A DNA stretch of 64,000 bases from positions 46,526,859-46,590,858 of the forward strand of contig CM067547.1 in NCBI GenBank assembly GCA_034509755.1. Reading direction: 5' to 3'. This DNA is from Anisodus tanguticus. Its lineage: Eukaryota; Streptophyta; Magnoliopsida; Solanales; Solanaceae. Numbering within the stretch: the first letter of the stretch is position 1; every line of letters starts with the position of its first letter. Made by a program: the position numbers and the translations under genes. This document shows, one piece after another, positions 1 to 11,100 of this stretch. The notes beneath the pieces are model-generated. The model searched no databases. It was not told the DNA's origin and worked only from the letters and a program-made list of their open reading frames with translations.

Positions 1-350
1 GGCCTACTTATTTATCCTTTCGAACACTTGTAATATTTATTTAATTTCCGTACTGCTTCACAATGAAAACCAACAATTTTTTGTACTGAAGACACTTATC
101 CATCTATCATAAGGTAAAAATTAATTTTCTATACTGTACGGCAACAAAACAGAGGAGGGAGTCATCTCTTTTTATTTAAATTCAAAGATTTAATTTAAAA
201 TATGAATAATTTCAAAGATCTTTCTTCAATTTTGATTTCGTAACACTAATATCTCTTAATTTGCAATATAAATGTTTGCATAGCCACGGTAGAAACAAGA
301 CAACATGACAGAATTCATATAGTTCAACAGGCCTATGAATAAAAAAAACT
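1..350. other. AT-rich intergenic DNA, nothing recognised
   Basis: AT-rich sequence with only short reading frames. No LTR end, inverted repeat, RNA gene or protein similarity was seen. Confidence 0.5.
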
Positions 351-961
351 AATATTAATTTATTCATATCATGTGAATCAAGATTATAAGTGATACTTCA
401 AGATTTAGTTACAGTTACGAGGAGAGTGATCGATTGTGAATTCAAATTCGTGAACTATATTAGAGATAGTGTGGATAAAATTGAAAAACGTGAAATGATA
501 TGTGATGGAAATGACGATGATACATTTTTTGTGCCTAGGATTCTTATTTAGATTTTGACATAATATGTTTATATAAATTTATTACACAAGGAGTATGTCG
601 AAAAACATTGGCAAAATAATGAGTGTTGTGCAATATCTCTTATAGGCATTAATATATATTAATTTATTCATGTTCTGAGAATCAAGACTATAAGTGAATT
701 AGTGATACTTCAAGATTTACGTACAGTTACGAGGAGGGTGATCGATTGGGAATTCGAATTCGTGAACTATATTAGAGATAGTGTGGATAAAATTGTAAAA
801 CGTGAAATGATCTATGATGGGATGATGATGATACATCTTTTGAGCCTGAAAATCTTGTTTAGATTTTGACATAATATGTTTATACAAATTTATTACACAA
901 GGAGTTTATCGAAAAACATTGACAAAATAATAAATACCGTACAATATCACTTATAGGCATT
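351..961. repeat. Tandem duplication of a ~300-bp unit
   Basis: Two adjacent copies, 351-650 and 651-961, can be aligned by eye along their whole length. Both begin near AATTTATTCAT, share the stretch CGTGAACTATATTAGAGATA in the middle, and end with TTATAGGCATT. Differences are scattered substitutions plus a few small indels, for example an extra AGTGAATT in copy 2. Neither copy has a long reading frame. The origin is unknown: it could be a local duplication or part of a decayed element. Confidence 0.85.
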
Positions 962-1172
962 GATATTTTGCTAAAAGTTATCCATTTGCTATGACTCTTG
1001 AGAAGATGATCCGTACATTCTTCTTCATCCGTATTCAAAATTTCTTTAGAACAAAAGAAAAGGATTTTTTTTTAAAAGTTATTAATAACATTAGTTAATT
1101 CAATCTGGACCGTCAAATCCAGAACTGAAACTTCAATATCTTAGATAAAATTAACGGTTCAGATATTCCAAA

Positions 1173-1206
1173 TTGACGGTCCGTACAAAATTATACGGTC
1201 CGTCAA
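1173..1206. repeat. Perfect 13-bp inverted repeat
   Basis: The arms TTGACGGTCCGTA (1173-1185) and TACGGTCCGTCAA (1194-1206) are exact reverse complements separated by 8 bases. A partial GGACCGTCAA lies just upstream at about 1108. It lies upstream of the gypsy remnant and may be LTR-derived. Function unknown. Confidence 0.8.
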
Positions 1207-1404
1207 TGTTGGTCGTCCAATTGGAAATTTTTCCGATTTCGCCGAAACGTATTTTCTTCGATTCTTTTAACTTCCATACACCCCGATACTTTCATAAACA
1301 AGCAATAAACCTTCATTATCCTTCCGTAAGTCGCACCTCTTCCCGTGACATCAATTTCAATTGACGATACGACGGAACATGAAACTTACGAGGCATAACA
1401 AATA

Positions 1405-2180
1405 TGTGATGCAAATGGGATAGCCATTAGAGCAATGTTAGGACAAAGGCATGGAAAAGTCCTGCATCCGGTCTATTATGCAAGAAAGTCACTCAACGTG
1501 GCTCAAAAGAACTATATAGTGACGGAGCAAGAGATGCTTGCTATTGTATTTGAGTTTGTGAAGTTTCAGTCCTATTTGTGGGAATCCAATGTTGTTTTAT
1601 ACTCTGATTATGCCACCCTACGGTATGTTATGGCGAAGAAGGATGAAAAGATATGCTTAATAAGGTGGACACTTCTTCTCCAAGAATTTGATTTTGAGAT
1701 TAAAGATCAAAACACACAACAACATACCCTAGTGAAATCCCACAACGTGGGGTCTGGGAAGATGGTAGAGTGTACGCAAAACTTACCTCTACCTTGGTAG
1801 GTAGAGCGGTTGTTTTCAAGAGACCCTCGGCTCAAGACTGATTAAAGATCAAAAGGGCAGTGAAAATCAAGTGCCCGACCATTTGTCCCAAATTGAGGAG
1901 GCCGGACGATCGAATAATGAGTTGGAGACTAATGATGCATTTCCACATGAGCAAGTCTTTGTGTCATCTCGAGATCTTGTCCCTTTAGTATGCCAATTAG
2001 GAAAACTACTTAGTGAGTAAAGTTATGTCGGAGCACTTGAACTCCCGTAAGAAGGAATTCTTGAGAAACTCTCATAATTATTTTTGGGATGAGCAATATC
2101 TCTTCTAGATTTGCACCGTTAATATGATAAGGAGACGTATTCCCATAATTGAAACAATGCATATCATGGAAATCTTGATA
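1405..2180 (+). pseudogene. Ty3/gypsy pol remnant: RNase H and start of integrase
   Basis: From 1405 the frame reads CDANGIAIRAMLGQR, the entry to a Ty3/gypsy RNase H domain. Later conserved blocks are VYYARKSLNVAQKNY, VTEQEMLAIVF and IRWTLLLQEFDFEIKDQ. A SINE interrupts the frame after about 1712. The RNase H tail (ENQVPDHLSQIEE) resumes after the second TSD copy at 1854. Downstream pieces with frameshifts and a stop (FWDEQYLF, then IRRRIPI) resemble the integrase zinc-finger region of plant gypsy elements. No protease, full reverse transcriptase or flanking LTR pair is present, so this is a fragment. The clade is probably Tat/Athila-like, which is an inference. Confidence 0.85.
1713..1839 (+). 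mobile_element. Au-like SINE, 5'-truncated, with perfect 15-bp TSD
   Basis: This 127-bp insert sits exactly between two copies of GATTAAAGATCAAAA (1698-1712 and 1840-1854). It carries the 3' body typical of Au-type plant SINEs: GTCTGGGAAGATGGTAGAGT, then GTACGCAAAACTTACC, GGTAGAGCGGTTGTTTTC and AGACCCTCGGCTCAAG. The tRNA-like A and B boxes of a full copy are absent, so it was 5' truncated when inserted. Removing it with one TSD copy leaves the host gypsy frame open. Confidence 0.88.
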
Positions 2181-2740
2181 CCTAATTTTTTTCCTCCTTA
2201 AATTTTGTTTAATTCGTCGGACTTCTTAATTCACAAACAGAGTAAAATATGTTATTTTTTCAAGTTAAAATGATTTTACAGATTATTCCGATGGCATTTT
2301 ACCATTTCATTTGGTAAAATATCATCGAGTATATTATAGTATATCACTTGCATATTTTTATATAATTATCTTGATTTTTAAACATATTTATCAATTAAAG
2401 TCAAAATAATCATTTAATTAATCGTTTAAACTAGATCAATAATTAACTAATAAAAATTTTACTCTATCAAATAAAAAAAAATTAACTAATAAAAAATTTA
2501 CTCTATCAAATAATTAAAAAAAAAACTAAATAGACAATCAATTACATTTCAATTTCTACTTTAAATTAATTCTTATTTCAATTATTCTTAAATTGGCTAA
2601 AATTTGAAAGGTTTTAATTAATATTTCTTAATTCTAGTTATAATTGGAATTACGTGCGCTAATTAATTATTTAAAACATAACCAAACCTTGCTAAATCGA
2701 TAACCCTTTATCATTCTCTTAGTTTCCTTAAATTTCGCGA
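2173..2740 (+). repeat. Truncated 5' part of an Ogre/Tat-type LTR
   Basis: The stretch begins TGATACCTAATTTTTTTCCTCC. It follows the same series of blocks as the LTR start at 55376: a CTAATTTTTacTCC-like head, AAAATGATTTTACA, a TTTGGCAAAATcTCcTC-like block, AGTATATTATagTATATCA and ATTTATCAATT. The usual TGTTGACACC head is damaged and the copy ends in AT-rich sequence near 2740. No coding content. Confidence 0.65.
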
Positions 2741-3430
2741 TTGAGCCTGGGAGAGCTGAACCCTAGCTCGCATTTTCCGTCTTTCTGTTGGTTACAAAGA
2801 TGCAGGAAACGGAAATTACAAGTAACTGCTAAGGATTACAAGAACTGAAATTACAATTGAACAATAAACTGAAATTACAATGAACTTGAAGAATAAACTG
2901 GAACAAGTTTTTGGTATCTGGAATCGAGTGTTTACACTCGTCTTTAAGACAATATTGCCCCGTATGTATCCTTTCTACGTCCTGGACAATTGTCTCCCAA
3001 GATAAAACAACAAGTGAACAAATGAGCAAAGGAAACTCAAGTGCTACCGTGAAGAATTTTGAGTAATGAAATGATCTGGAAGGTTGTAGGAAGACTGATT
3101 TTGTTTCTGTTTGTGTGTTAAGTGTAGCTCAACAATGGTGACAAAGGGTCCTTTATATAGTTGAAGGAGAGGCTCATGAACTGCCCACATAAGTGCCATT
3201 ACCGGCCAAGTAATGGCAATTATGGAGGTAGTAATTCACCAAAATAAATGGTGAATTTGATGTGCAATCTGACTTTCTTGAAACTTCAGGGACCAAAACT
3301 GTACATATTGAAACTTCAGGGACCAAAATGTACATATAAAACTTCAGGGATCAAACTGTACATATAACAAAGTTTTCTGGTCCAAAAAGATAATATTAGC
3401 CCGTGAACCCGGACCGGACGGGCGGTGCGC
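2741..3430 (-). repeat. LTR-like non-coding block with minus-strand TATA motif
   Basis: No credible protein. Read on the minus strand there is a CTATATAAAGGACC promoter-like motif at about 3150-3163, of the kind found in plant LTRs. The region also holds three copies of a ~29-bp repeat at 3279-3367. I could not find LTR ends, a TSD or a second copy, so identity as a solo LTR is only a guess. Confidence 0.35.
3279..3367. repeat. Three tandem copies of a ~29-bp unit
   Basis: The unit is close to GAAACTTCAGGGACCAAAA followed by CTGTACATAT. Copies start at about 3280, 3310 and 3338, with small indels. It lies inside the LTR-like block and has no coding role that I can see. Confidence 0.8.
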
Positions 3431-6400
3431 GTGTGGGCTTTCCTCGAACCGAAGCACATCTAGATCCTCCCTCCTTTAAACACATGGGATACCCCTTGGG
3501 ATCCCAAACCCCAAGCCAACTTTGAGACTTATAAACTAAACAATTCTTTCTTCCTCCATCGATGAGGGAGAATTGATCTCAATACCACACTTTTCCATGC
3601 TTCAAACACCTCACTTCGTGGACCAATATCTCTTTCATTTCTCAACGAAATTTGACGATCCTTGGCCCTACGGTTATCTACTTACTTAGTGGATTATGCA
3701 CGTGTGAAGAACCAGATTCTCCAACATGCGTAACACTAGTGTTTAGGCCGTTAAAGTTGGTCGGACGCAACTCCCTCCAAAGGCAAATTTCCAACACTTT
3801 CTCGCGTCATGAGTTGCCCGAAATGGCAACACTTCAATCCCCAGACCATCACTAATAGATGCTTTGCTCTTGTCCTCTCTCTTATCTCTCCGCCATGGTT
3901 CCACCTAGGTGAGGTCGCCCGTCTCTTTACTTTGCTTTTTTTATTGCGAAGCCTTAACTAACTGAATTAGTATTATATTTCTAAAAAATTGCTTTCTCTT
4001 TCGTAGTTGGGTGTCTGTGAGGTTATGGAGCTTCAAGGATCCTCCCAACTTCCTTCTCGATCAGGCTGCCCTGAAAAAAAGGTAAATATCCCTCCTTTCC
4101 TTTCGAATTTAAGTATGTTTAGATGTTTAAAGGCCTGTAATGTGTGTAATCCTTAATTATTAAGTTAGGATCAGTCCAGATTGTGATCTTATGATTAATT
4201 AGTAACTTAAGTCTGTGATTAGAAGGGTGATCAAGTTAAACAGTTCATGAATTATTATGTGTTTGTTTCGACCTGTGTATAATGTAGTTACAATTAGGAA
4301 TGTATGCTTAGTTTAGTTAAAACATGATCTGTGAAGGAAATATTGTGCAAGTAGGTTCTATAAGCATGTATATATACTACTATGTGACAAGCATAATCTG
4401 TTATGTTGCCCAAACAATGTGTTGGTAGGGTAGAATGGTTGTGAATGTATCTTGACTAGGTTGTGTCACCAGTAGGTTACACTTATATGACTATTCATGA
4501 TTTAATCTCTGCAGCAAGTTAACTTCTTTGTGCAACCTTTTTGTGAACTTCCTAAGTTAGTAAAATAGGTCAAGATATGTGTTGTAGCCATGGATGATAT
4601 CTGTAGGAGCATTCCCTCATTTTTTTTCTAGACCAAGACTAATTAGTGGCCTGTTTGAAGTAACTTAGGACAATATACTGCTTTAAAGCTGAATTTTAGA
4701 CCTTGGTTGGATTATTTAATAACACTGGCCTCACCACTTTGCTTAGATTAAGTTTAGGACAGAAATGGTTAAGAAATAAGTGGCCCTTGGACTGTTTGAT
4801 CTTGTTGTGTATGATTTGTTGGGGTTCTGTAGTTTGGGGAGGCTTCAATGTGAATTTTCAAATGTCTTGTGTCCATGTATGGGTTTATTTGTTTTCCTTT
4901 GTGCTTTGGTATACATGTTAAGTGTAACTTTATTTGTCAGAAATCAAATGCAAGACTCTATACTAGTCTTCTGTTTCATCCTGTCACTATTACACTCTTT
5001 GTATAAAACTTGGAATCTGGACATTCTGAATGTTGTGAAACTGAGAGTAGATTAGTATAATATTCCTTGTCTTCTTTTACCCTAGAATGATTTTTTCCCT
5101 ATCCTCCCTCCTTTCTGTTTTGCAATGTCACAAAACGTGAATTACATGCTTAAGAAGTAACCATTTGATTTCTGTCCCTGTTTGATAAACACATTATGTA
5201 AGTCTTCATTGCCACATCTCATTGCTATTTTAAAAGAGGGAGAATCAGCATGAAGAATACCTGAGTGATCAATGTCCTGTATGAGTGTCTTGAGTAATTG
5301 GATCTTCTTTGAGTCAGTCCCGTGAGCATAATGTGTGGCTTTGCCCCAACATATCCTTTGTGAACCTATGTGATACTATGTGTAGTTCCATTGTAACAGT
5401 TAACATAAGATTAAGCTCAACATGAACATAAGGTTAATGACTGAGGTTTAGATACTAGACAACTTGATGTGTTCTAGCCTGTCTGGGGTTTCTTGAACCT
5501 AAATGCTTTGTATTCATGAAACGTGCCTTGTTTCTGTGTGTGTATATGTGTTTGGACTCAGTGAGAACCTTCTTTTTCTTTGGAACACCAAAACCAAGTA
5601 ACTAAGTCCCTTTATTTTCAAGACCTGCAATCCTTTTACCTCTTAAGCATGAACCATTAAGCTAGTTGACTTTCCTTGTTAGAAATTGATGTATATAGGG
5701 ATCTTAAGTGCAAGCATGACTTATGCTTTTAATTGTTGTTTGCTAAATTGAAATGAGATGTCAGACTGTTTAAGAAGGATATAGAGTGATGTCCTTGAAC
5801 TATGAGCTCAAGATGGGACTTTGAGTAATCCTACTCAGTCTCATTATGGTTGCTCTAGCTCAGGGTTCCTCCTTGTCATTTCCTACAGCTTGTGGGAGCC
5901 CTCTGTGTGTGTTATATGTGCTCAATGAAAACTGAGACTTGTCTTTGATTCCTGTCCCTTCTAGACTTTGATACATGTTTAAAGAGTGCTCAGATCATGT
6001 TGCAAACCTAAGTATGAACCATTGAGTTAACTGACTCCCTTTCTAACAAATGACCAAATGATACATATAGGGCCCCTGAATGTTAAAACTATAAAGAATG
6101 TGAGTGTTTGTATCTGTTTTTCCTTATCTGTTGAAGCATAAGAGGTGTTACACACTTATGGAGGGCACTGAGTGATGTCCTTAAGCCATGATCTCAAGAT
6201 GAGGCTTTGAGTACCCACTCAAATTCATTATGATTTGCTCTGATTTAGGGGTTCCTCTTTGTCACTTCCCTAAGCTTGTGGGACCCTCTGAGGGTATACC
6301 TTGTGCATTAAAGTGACATTCTTCTATGTTCACCGTAAGTCCATGCTTGAACCTTTTTCTGTGACTATAACTTGAGTCCTATTATGGTAAAAGGGAATCT

Positions 6401-7680
6401 GTTTGTGCATTTCTTAGGTCAATTAAGAATACGTCATACCAGGTCCATTCCATCTTTAATTGAAAGAGACCATAGAGACTTATGTGTGTGTGTGCCTCAT
6501 TCTCAAACACTTGCATACTTGGTAGATGTTGGGCTTATCTTTGTCTGTGATTGGTTTATTACCTCCCTCCATTTGCAAAAAAATGACCTTTTCCACTGTA
6601 TTTGATGAGCTCTCTGTCCATCAGTGTCTCATTCAAGATAGATGTCCAACCTTGCATGTCAGCAGGGTATCCCAGTATATTCAAAATGTGTGAAGTTGTT
6701 TGTGTGTTGATAAGTATAGTTGTCTAAGTCTATCCCCTTCTCCTCCCTTGTGATACTGCCTTATGTACATGTGTTGTTTGATCTTGATGATGAAGTATTG
6801 AAGTAGTTTATATGTATGTGTGTGCCCCTTTCTATTTTCAAGTGTCTAAAGGATAGCGTAATTTCGCTTAAATAGATACTTGTTATATGGATAAAGTTTT
6901 GACACGGTATTGATTGGATATTTATTCCACTTTATCATATCTTCAGAGAGGCATACTCTGTCATGCCTCATTGGGTTCGGTCGAAGGTAGATGCTAGAAT
7001 TATAAGTGACCCGGGTAAGATTGTGGATAAATAATCTCCACTTCAGAAGACGGGGTAAGACATGGACGAATACGTATATTTTCACGTGAGCATAGATTCA
7101 GATTCAATGTATTTCATGTGTTGCTTGCTTGTTTATGCTTCATAATTTCAGCTTCAACTTCAGTGTTTGTATATATATTTAATATACTTGTATTGTTTAA
7201 TTGCTTTTATACATTATCAGGGATATCTAAGACTTGCCCCAGGGGTATGCTGATAGTGTGTCGATGATCTTGTTGGGCCATTTTAGACTCACGCTTATTG
7301 ATTTTTGTATGTGTGCATGTGTGGTTAATAGCGAGCAGGTGGCCGATAACTGATTATTCCAGCTTTCTTCAGTGTGGTTCAGTCAAGGTGAGAAACCATT
7401 GGATCATGAAGGCTTCTTCTTCTTTAGTTGACTTATTAGTATTCCGAGTTGCGTCTCGTACTTTTGTATTCAGACTAGTAGTTCCATTACTTAGACATTT
7501 TATAGGATTTATGGGCGGACTCAATGTATGTATTTCGCTTCCACACTTAACTTATATTATGAGACCTGAGTATTATTCTTCTTTATCTTTTCATTATTCT
7601 CATGCTTAGCATAGAAGGTTTGCCTCATGGGTAGAAGCTCGTCAGGTGCCCCGTCGCGGCCTAAGTGGTGGGATGATTAG
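3431..7680 (+). other. Long non-coding repeat, probably old LTR material
   Basis: 4.2 kb without a convincing gene; the short reading frames match no family I know. The layout at 4020-4300 (a leader, AGGTAAATATCCCTCC resembling a splice donor, then T/G-rich sequence) resembles the same part of the Ogre-type LTR read on the minus strand near 27900. That suggests a diverged LTR of the same class, an inference from layout only. It includes a ~380-bp period duplication (5640-6295). The last bases before 7686 continue after the Copia insertion at 12944. Confidence 0.35.
5640..6295. repeat. Diverged tandem duplication, ~370-385 bp period
   Basis: Paired segments recur in the same order. TATGAACCATTgAG-like text with GACTcCCTTtcTaA sits near 5647 and 6012. 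A block opening GTGATGTCCTT, then GAtCTCAAGATG and TTTGAGTA, and ending in AGCTTGTGGGA, lies at about 5790-5900 and 6173-6285. Identity is moderate, so the duplication is old. Confidence 0.75.
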
Positions 7681-7685
7681 TATCA

Positions 7686-7950
7686 TGTTAACTAGCTAGT
7701 TATTAAACAAGTAACTATGGTTGTATAAGTTGAATTAAGAGTTCATGTAGTTAAAGTTAGTTATATTGTTGAGTTAATTATATATAAGCTTGAGCTAAGT
7801 CATTGTAAAGTTTTAAGCTCATAAAAGATATTTTGCGATGTATCCAATATTTCTCTTTCTATAACTGCCTTCATTTCTCTCATCTTCTTCCTTCTTGCTC
7901 TTCTTTATTACTGTATTATTGAGTTTGAATCTCCACTAATGGAGCTTACG
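7686..7950 (+). repeat. 5' LTR of the Copia element
   Basis: 265 bp, starts TGTTAACTAG and ends GGAGCTTACG, where the 3' copy has TTACA; the terminal A is mutated to G. The internal segment AAGTTTTAAGCTCAT near 7808 is missing from the 3' LTR. Confidence 0.95.
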
Positions 7951-7962
7951 TGGTATCAGAGC
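7951..7962 (+). other. Primer-binding site, initiator tRNA-Met type
   Basis: TGGTATCAGAGC lies immediately after the 5' LTR, the standard PBS of plant Copia elements. Confidence 0.95.
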
Positions 7963-8126
7963 TTTGTTTACTAGATAAATCGAAGGAAAGTACAACACAA
8001 ACTAATAAAGTGCGATTGGTTCAATCGAATTTCGTTGACTCCAAATATCGCAATTGAAAGCTAGGTTATCAGTTACTCGAAGGTCTTCATTGGTAGTTGA
8101 TAACTCCATAAATAACATAAATACAA

Positions 8127-11100
8127 TTGGTACAAGAGACTCCAAATGTACATGTAGTTCATCCCAATGGAACAATATCCGGTACAACTACAAGAACAAC
8201 TTCTGGTGGTAATGTCATTATCGATCATAATCATTCTTTGTATTTGCAACCAAATGATATACCAAGTATTTCACAAATATCTATTCAGCTTAGTGGTCCT
8301 GAAAACTATGCTTTGTGGAGTCGATCTATGAGAATTTCATTGTTAGGTAAAAGTAAAATGGGATTTGTTTATGGTAGATATCCTAGGAGTAATTTTCCAC
8401 CTGAATTTCATGATTTGTGAAAGATGTGTAATGTTGTTGTTTTGTCGTGGATAATGAGTGTTGTGAGGCCAGTGTTATTGAGTATTGTTGTGTATGCCTC
8501 GAGTGCTGATAAAGTCTGGTGTGATCTTAAGGAGGGATTTGATAATGTTAATGGATCTCATGTGTTTCATCTGCACAAAAAGATTCACACCTTTACTCAA
8601 GGAACTTAATCAATAACATTATTTCTCAAGGTTGAGATATTTGTGGACTAAGGTAGATGCAATTATACCTTGCCATGGGTGTCTATATCCAGAATATAGA
8701 AGATTTCATGAATATTTTGAATATCAGAGGTTGTTACAGTTTTTAATGTGGTTGAATGAGTCTTATTCTCAGTCTAGAGATCAAATACTGATGATGGATT
8801 CAACACCTACCGTAAACAACGCATTCTCCCTAATAATGAATCAGGAGAGTTAAATGAGTCTAGCAAGCAGTGAACAAGGTGGATATATATCAAATGTGAT
8901 GGATGGAGCTGCTATGTATAGCTGTTGGAATTTTGGTAACAAGGAATCAAGTAGTGATGTGAACAACTTTAAGCCAAGAAATGAGTTCATGCAGTGTGAT
9001 CATTGTGGTTGTAAGGACATTCCAAAGCTAAGTGTTACAAGATTTTTGGTTATCCTCCTAACTTTAAGTCAAAGAAGAAAGGTAATAACAATAATGGAAG
9101 TGCGGTGTATTCTAACTATGCAGGCTCTAGTGATGCTAATAAGCAAGGAGTAGCTCAATATCAATATCAGTCTAGAAGTAAGGCTTCCATGACTGTTGCA
9201 CAATGTCAGCAATAGCTCAAGGTAAAATCTCCTATGGAAGCACCAACTCAGTCTAGTCACACTAGTCATGAGAGGTTCAGTAGTGCACCAATGTCATTCT
9301 TCACTAGAGAATAGTATCAACAGATTCTGCATATGCTATCTCATGGAAAAGAAGAAGACTCTGAATCTTCTTCTGTGGCTGCTTCCACATGTGGTGATAT
9401 TGTTGCTTTACTACTATATGAATAAATAGTGGATAGTAGATTCTAGAGAAACAAATCATATGACACATCAACTAGACATGTTAGAGAACATTAAGCCTAG
9501 CCCTTAGACACACAAAAATAGAGTACATTTACCAGAAGGAAGAGTAGTAAATGTTTCACATACTGGTAGCTCAATTGATCTTAAGAATCAGAAGATATAT
9601 AATTATTGTATCTTCTTGATTTTAAGTTCAACTTGCTATCTGTGTCAAAACACACAAAGTAATTACATTGTCTTGTGATATTTTCCCCTAACTTCTATAT
9701 TTTTCAGAAACTTTATAGTGGTCAGGTAAAGGGGATTGACAAGGAGGAACATGGACTCTACATCCTCAAAAAGGCATTCAACAAGTGGTTCATACTTCAC
9801 TCACTCCTAAGTGTGGTAACATAGTCATTTCTTCAGGATATAGTGTTTTGTGGCATGTAAGATTAGGCCATGCTCCTATAGATATAATAAAACAACATGT
9901 CTCACTTAGTAATCTTCCTAGCAGTAGTTATCCTAATTGTATTGTGTCTCCTCTAGTTAAAGAAGCAAGGTTATCTTTCCAGTTGAGTACTCATGTTTCA
10001 AATTCTCCCTTTGAGCTTGTACACTGTGATGTTTGGGGACCTTTTAGGGTACCAACATATAATAGAAATAAGTACTTTGTAAATGTGATTGATAACTATA
10101 CTAGATATACTTGTATATTTCTAATTACTTCTAAAGTTGATACTATAGTTGTGATGAGAACATTTCTTCTTCAAGTTCAAAATAGGTTTTCTGCTAATGT
10201 GAAGGTCTTGAGATCAGACAATGAGAGTGAATTTTTGCAGCACAGACTTTGAAAATCTACTATCTAGCATTGGTATCTTACATAAAAGTACATGTATATA
10301 TACTCCTCAGCAGAATGGCATAGCTGAAAGGAAGCATATAACAATTTATAGGTGGCCAGGTCTCTAAGATTTCAAAGTATTGTTCCTTTGAAGTTCTGGG
10401 GTGAATGTGTTTCCACAGTAGTCTACATTATTAATAGGTTACCATCTAACGTACTCAAGTTCAAATCTTCATTTGAACTACTATTTTTACATCCTCCTGA
10501 CTTATCACATCTTAGAGTATTTGGATGCCTATATTATGCTACTACTCCTAAGCATGTTGACAAGTTTTCCCCTAGAGCAATTCCGTATGTGCTCATGGTA
10601 TATTCTTCCATACAAAAAGGATACATTTTGTATGATCTATACTCCAAGATATTTCTAGTCAACAGACATGTTAAATTTCAAGAATCCATATTTTCATTCA
10701 AAGATGTGCATTTGTCTACTGACCATGTGTTTTCTGTAGGATGTTATTTCTTCTAGTTTGCTAGATGAGACTACTCCTTTGTCCATACCAACTAGCAATA
10801 TAGATGCTCATCAGCCTGAGCTTGATCATTATTGTGCATCCAGATGGTGGTATTGATGTGCAAAGAACACATGAACCAGAAGTAAGTGTTGATGACAATA
10901 TTGTACAGGTTGTTCTTGAGGTAGATGAATTAGCAGGTGCACATGCTGATGAACATGTTGATCATGAAACAAGAAAGTCTACTAGGTAATGCAACCAACC
11001 AGTCTGGCTGCAAGATTATGTGGTGCCACCTTAGAAGACTTTATGCAATTTTCCTATGTCTCATATTGTTGCTTATGACAAGTTATCTGCTCCTTACAGG

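Noticed and set aside
4703..5055. Hydrophobic 72- and 91-codon frames as membrane proteins
   Set aside because: T/G-rich non-coding DNA gives hydrophobic residues by chance, and the frames overlap each other.
7298..7609. 103-codon frame as a host gene
   Set aside because: No motif, no intron support and repeat-like context.
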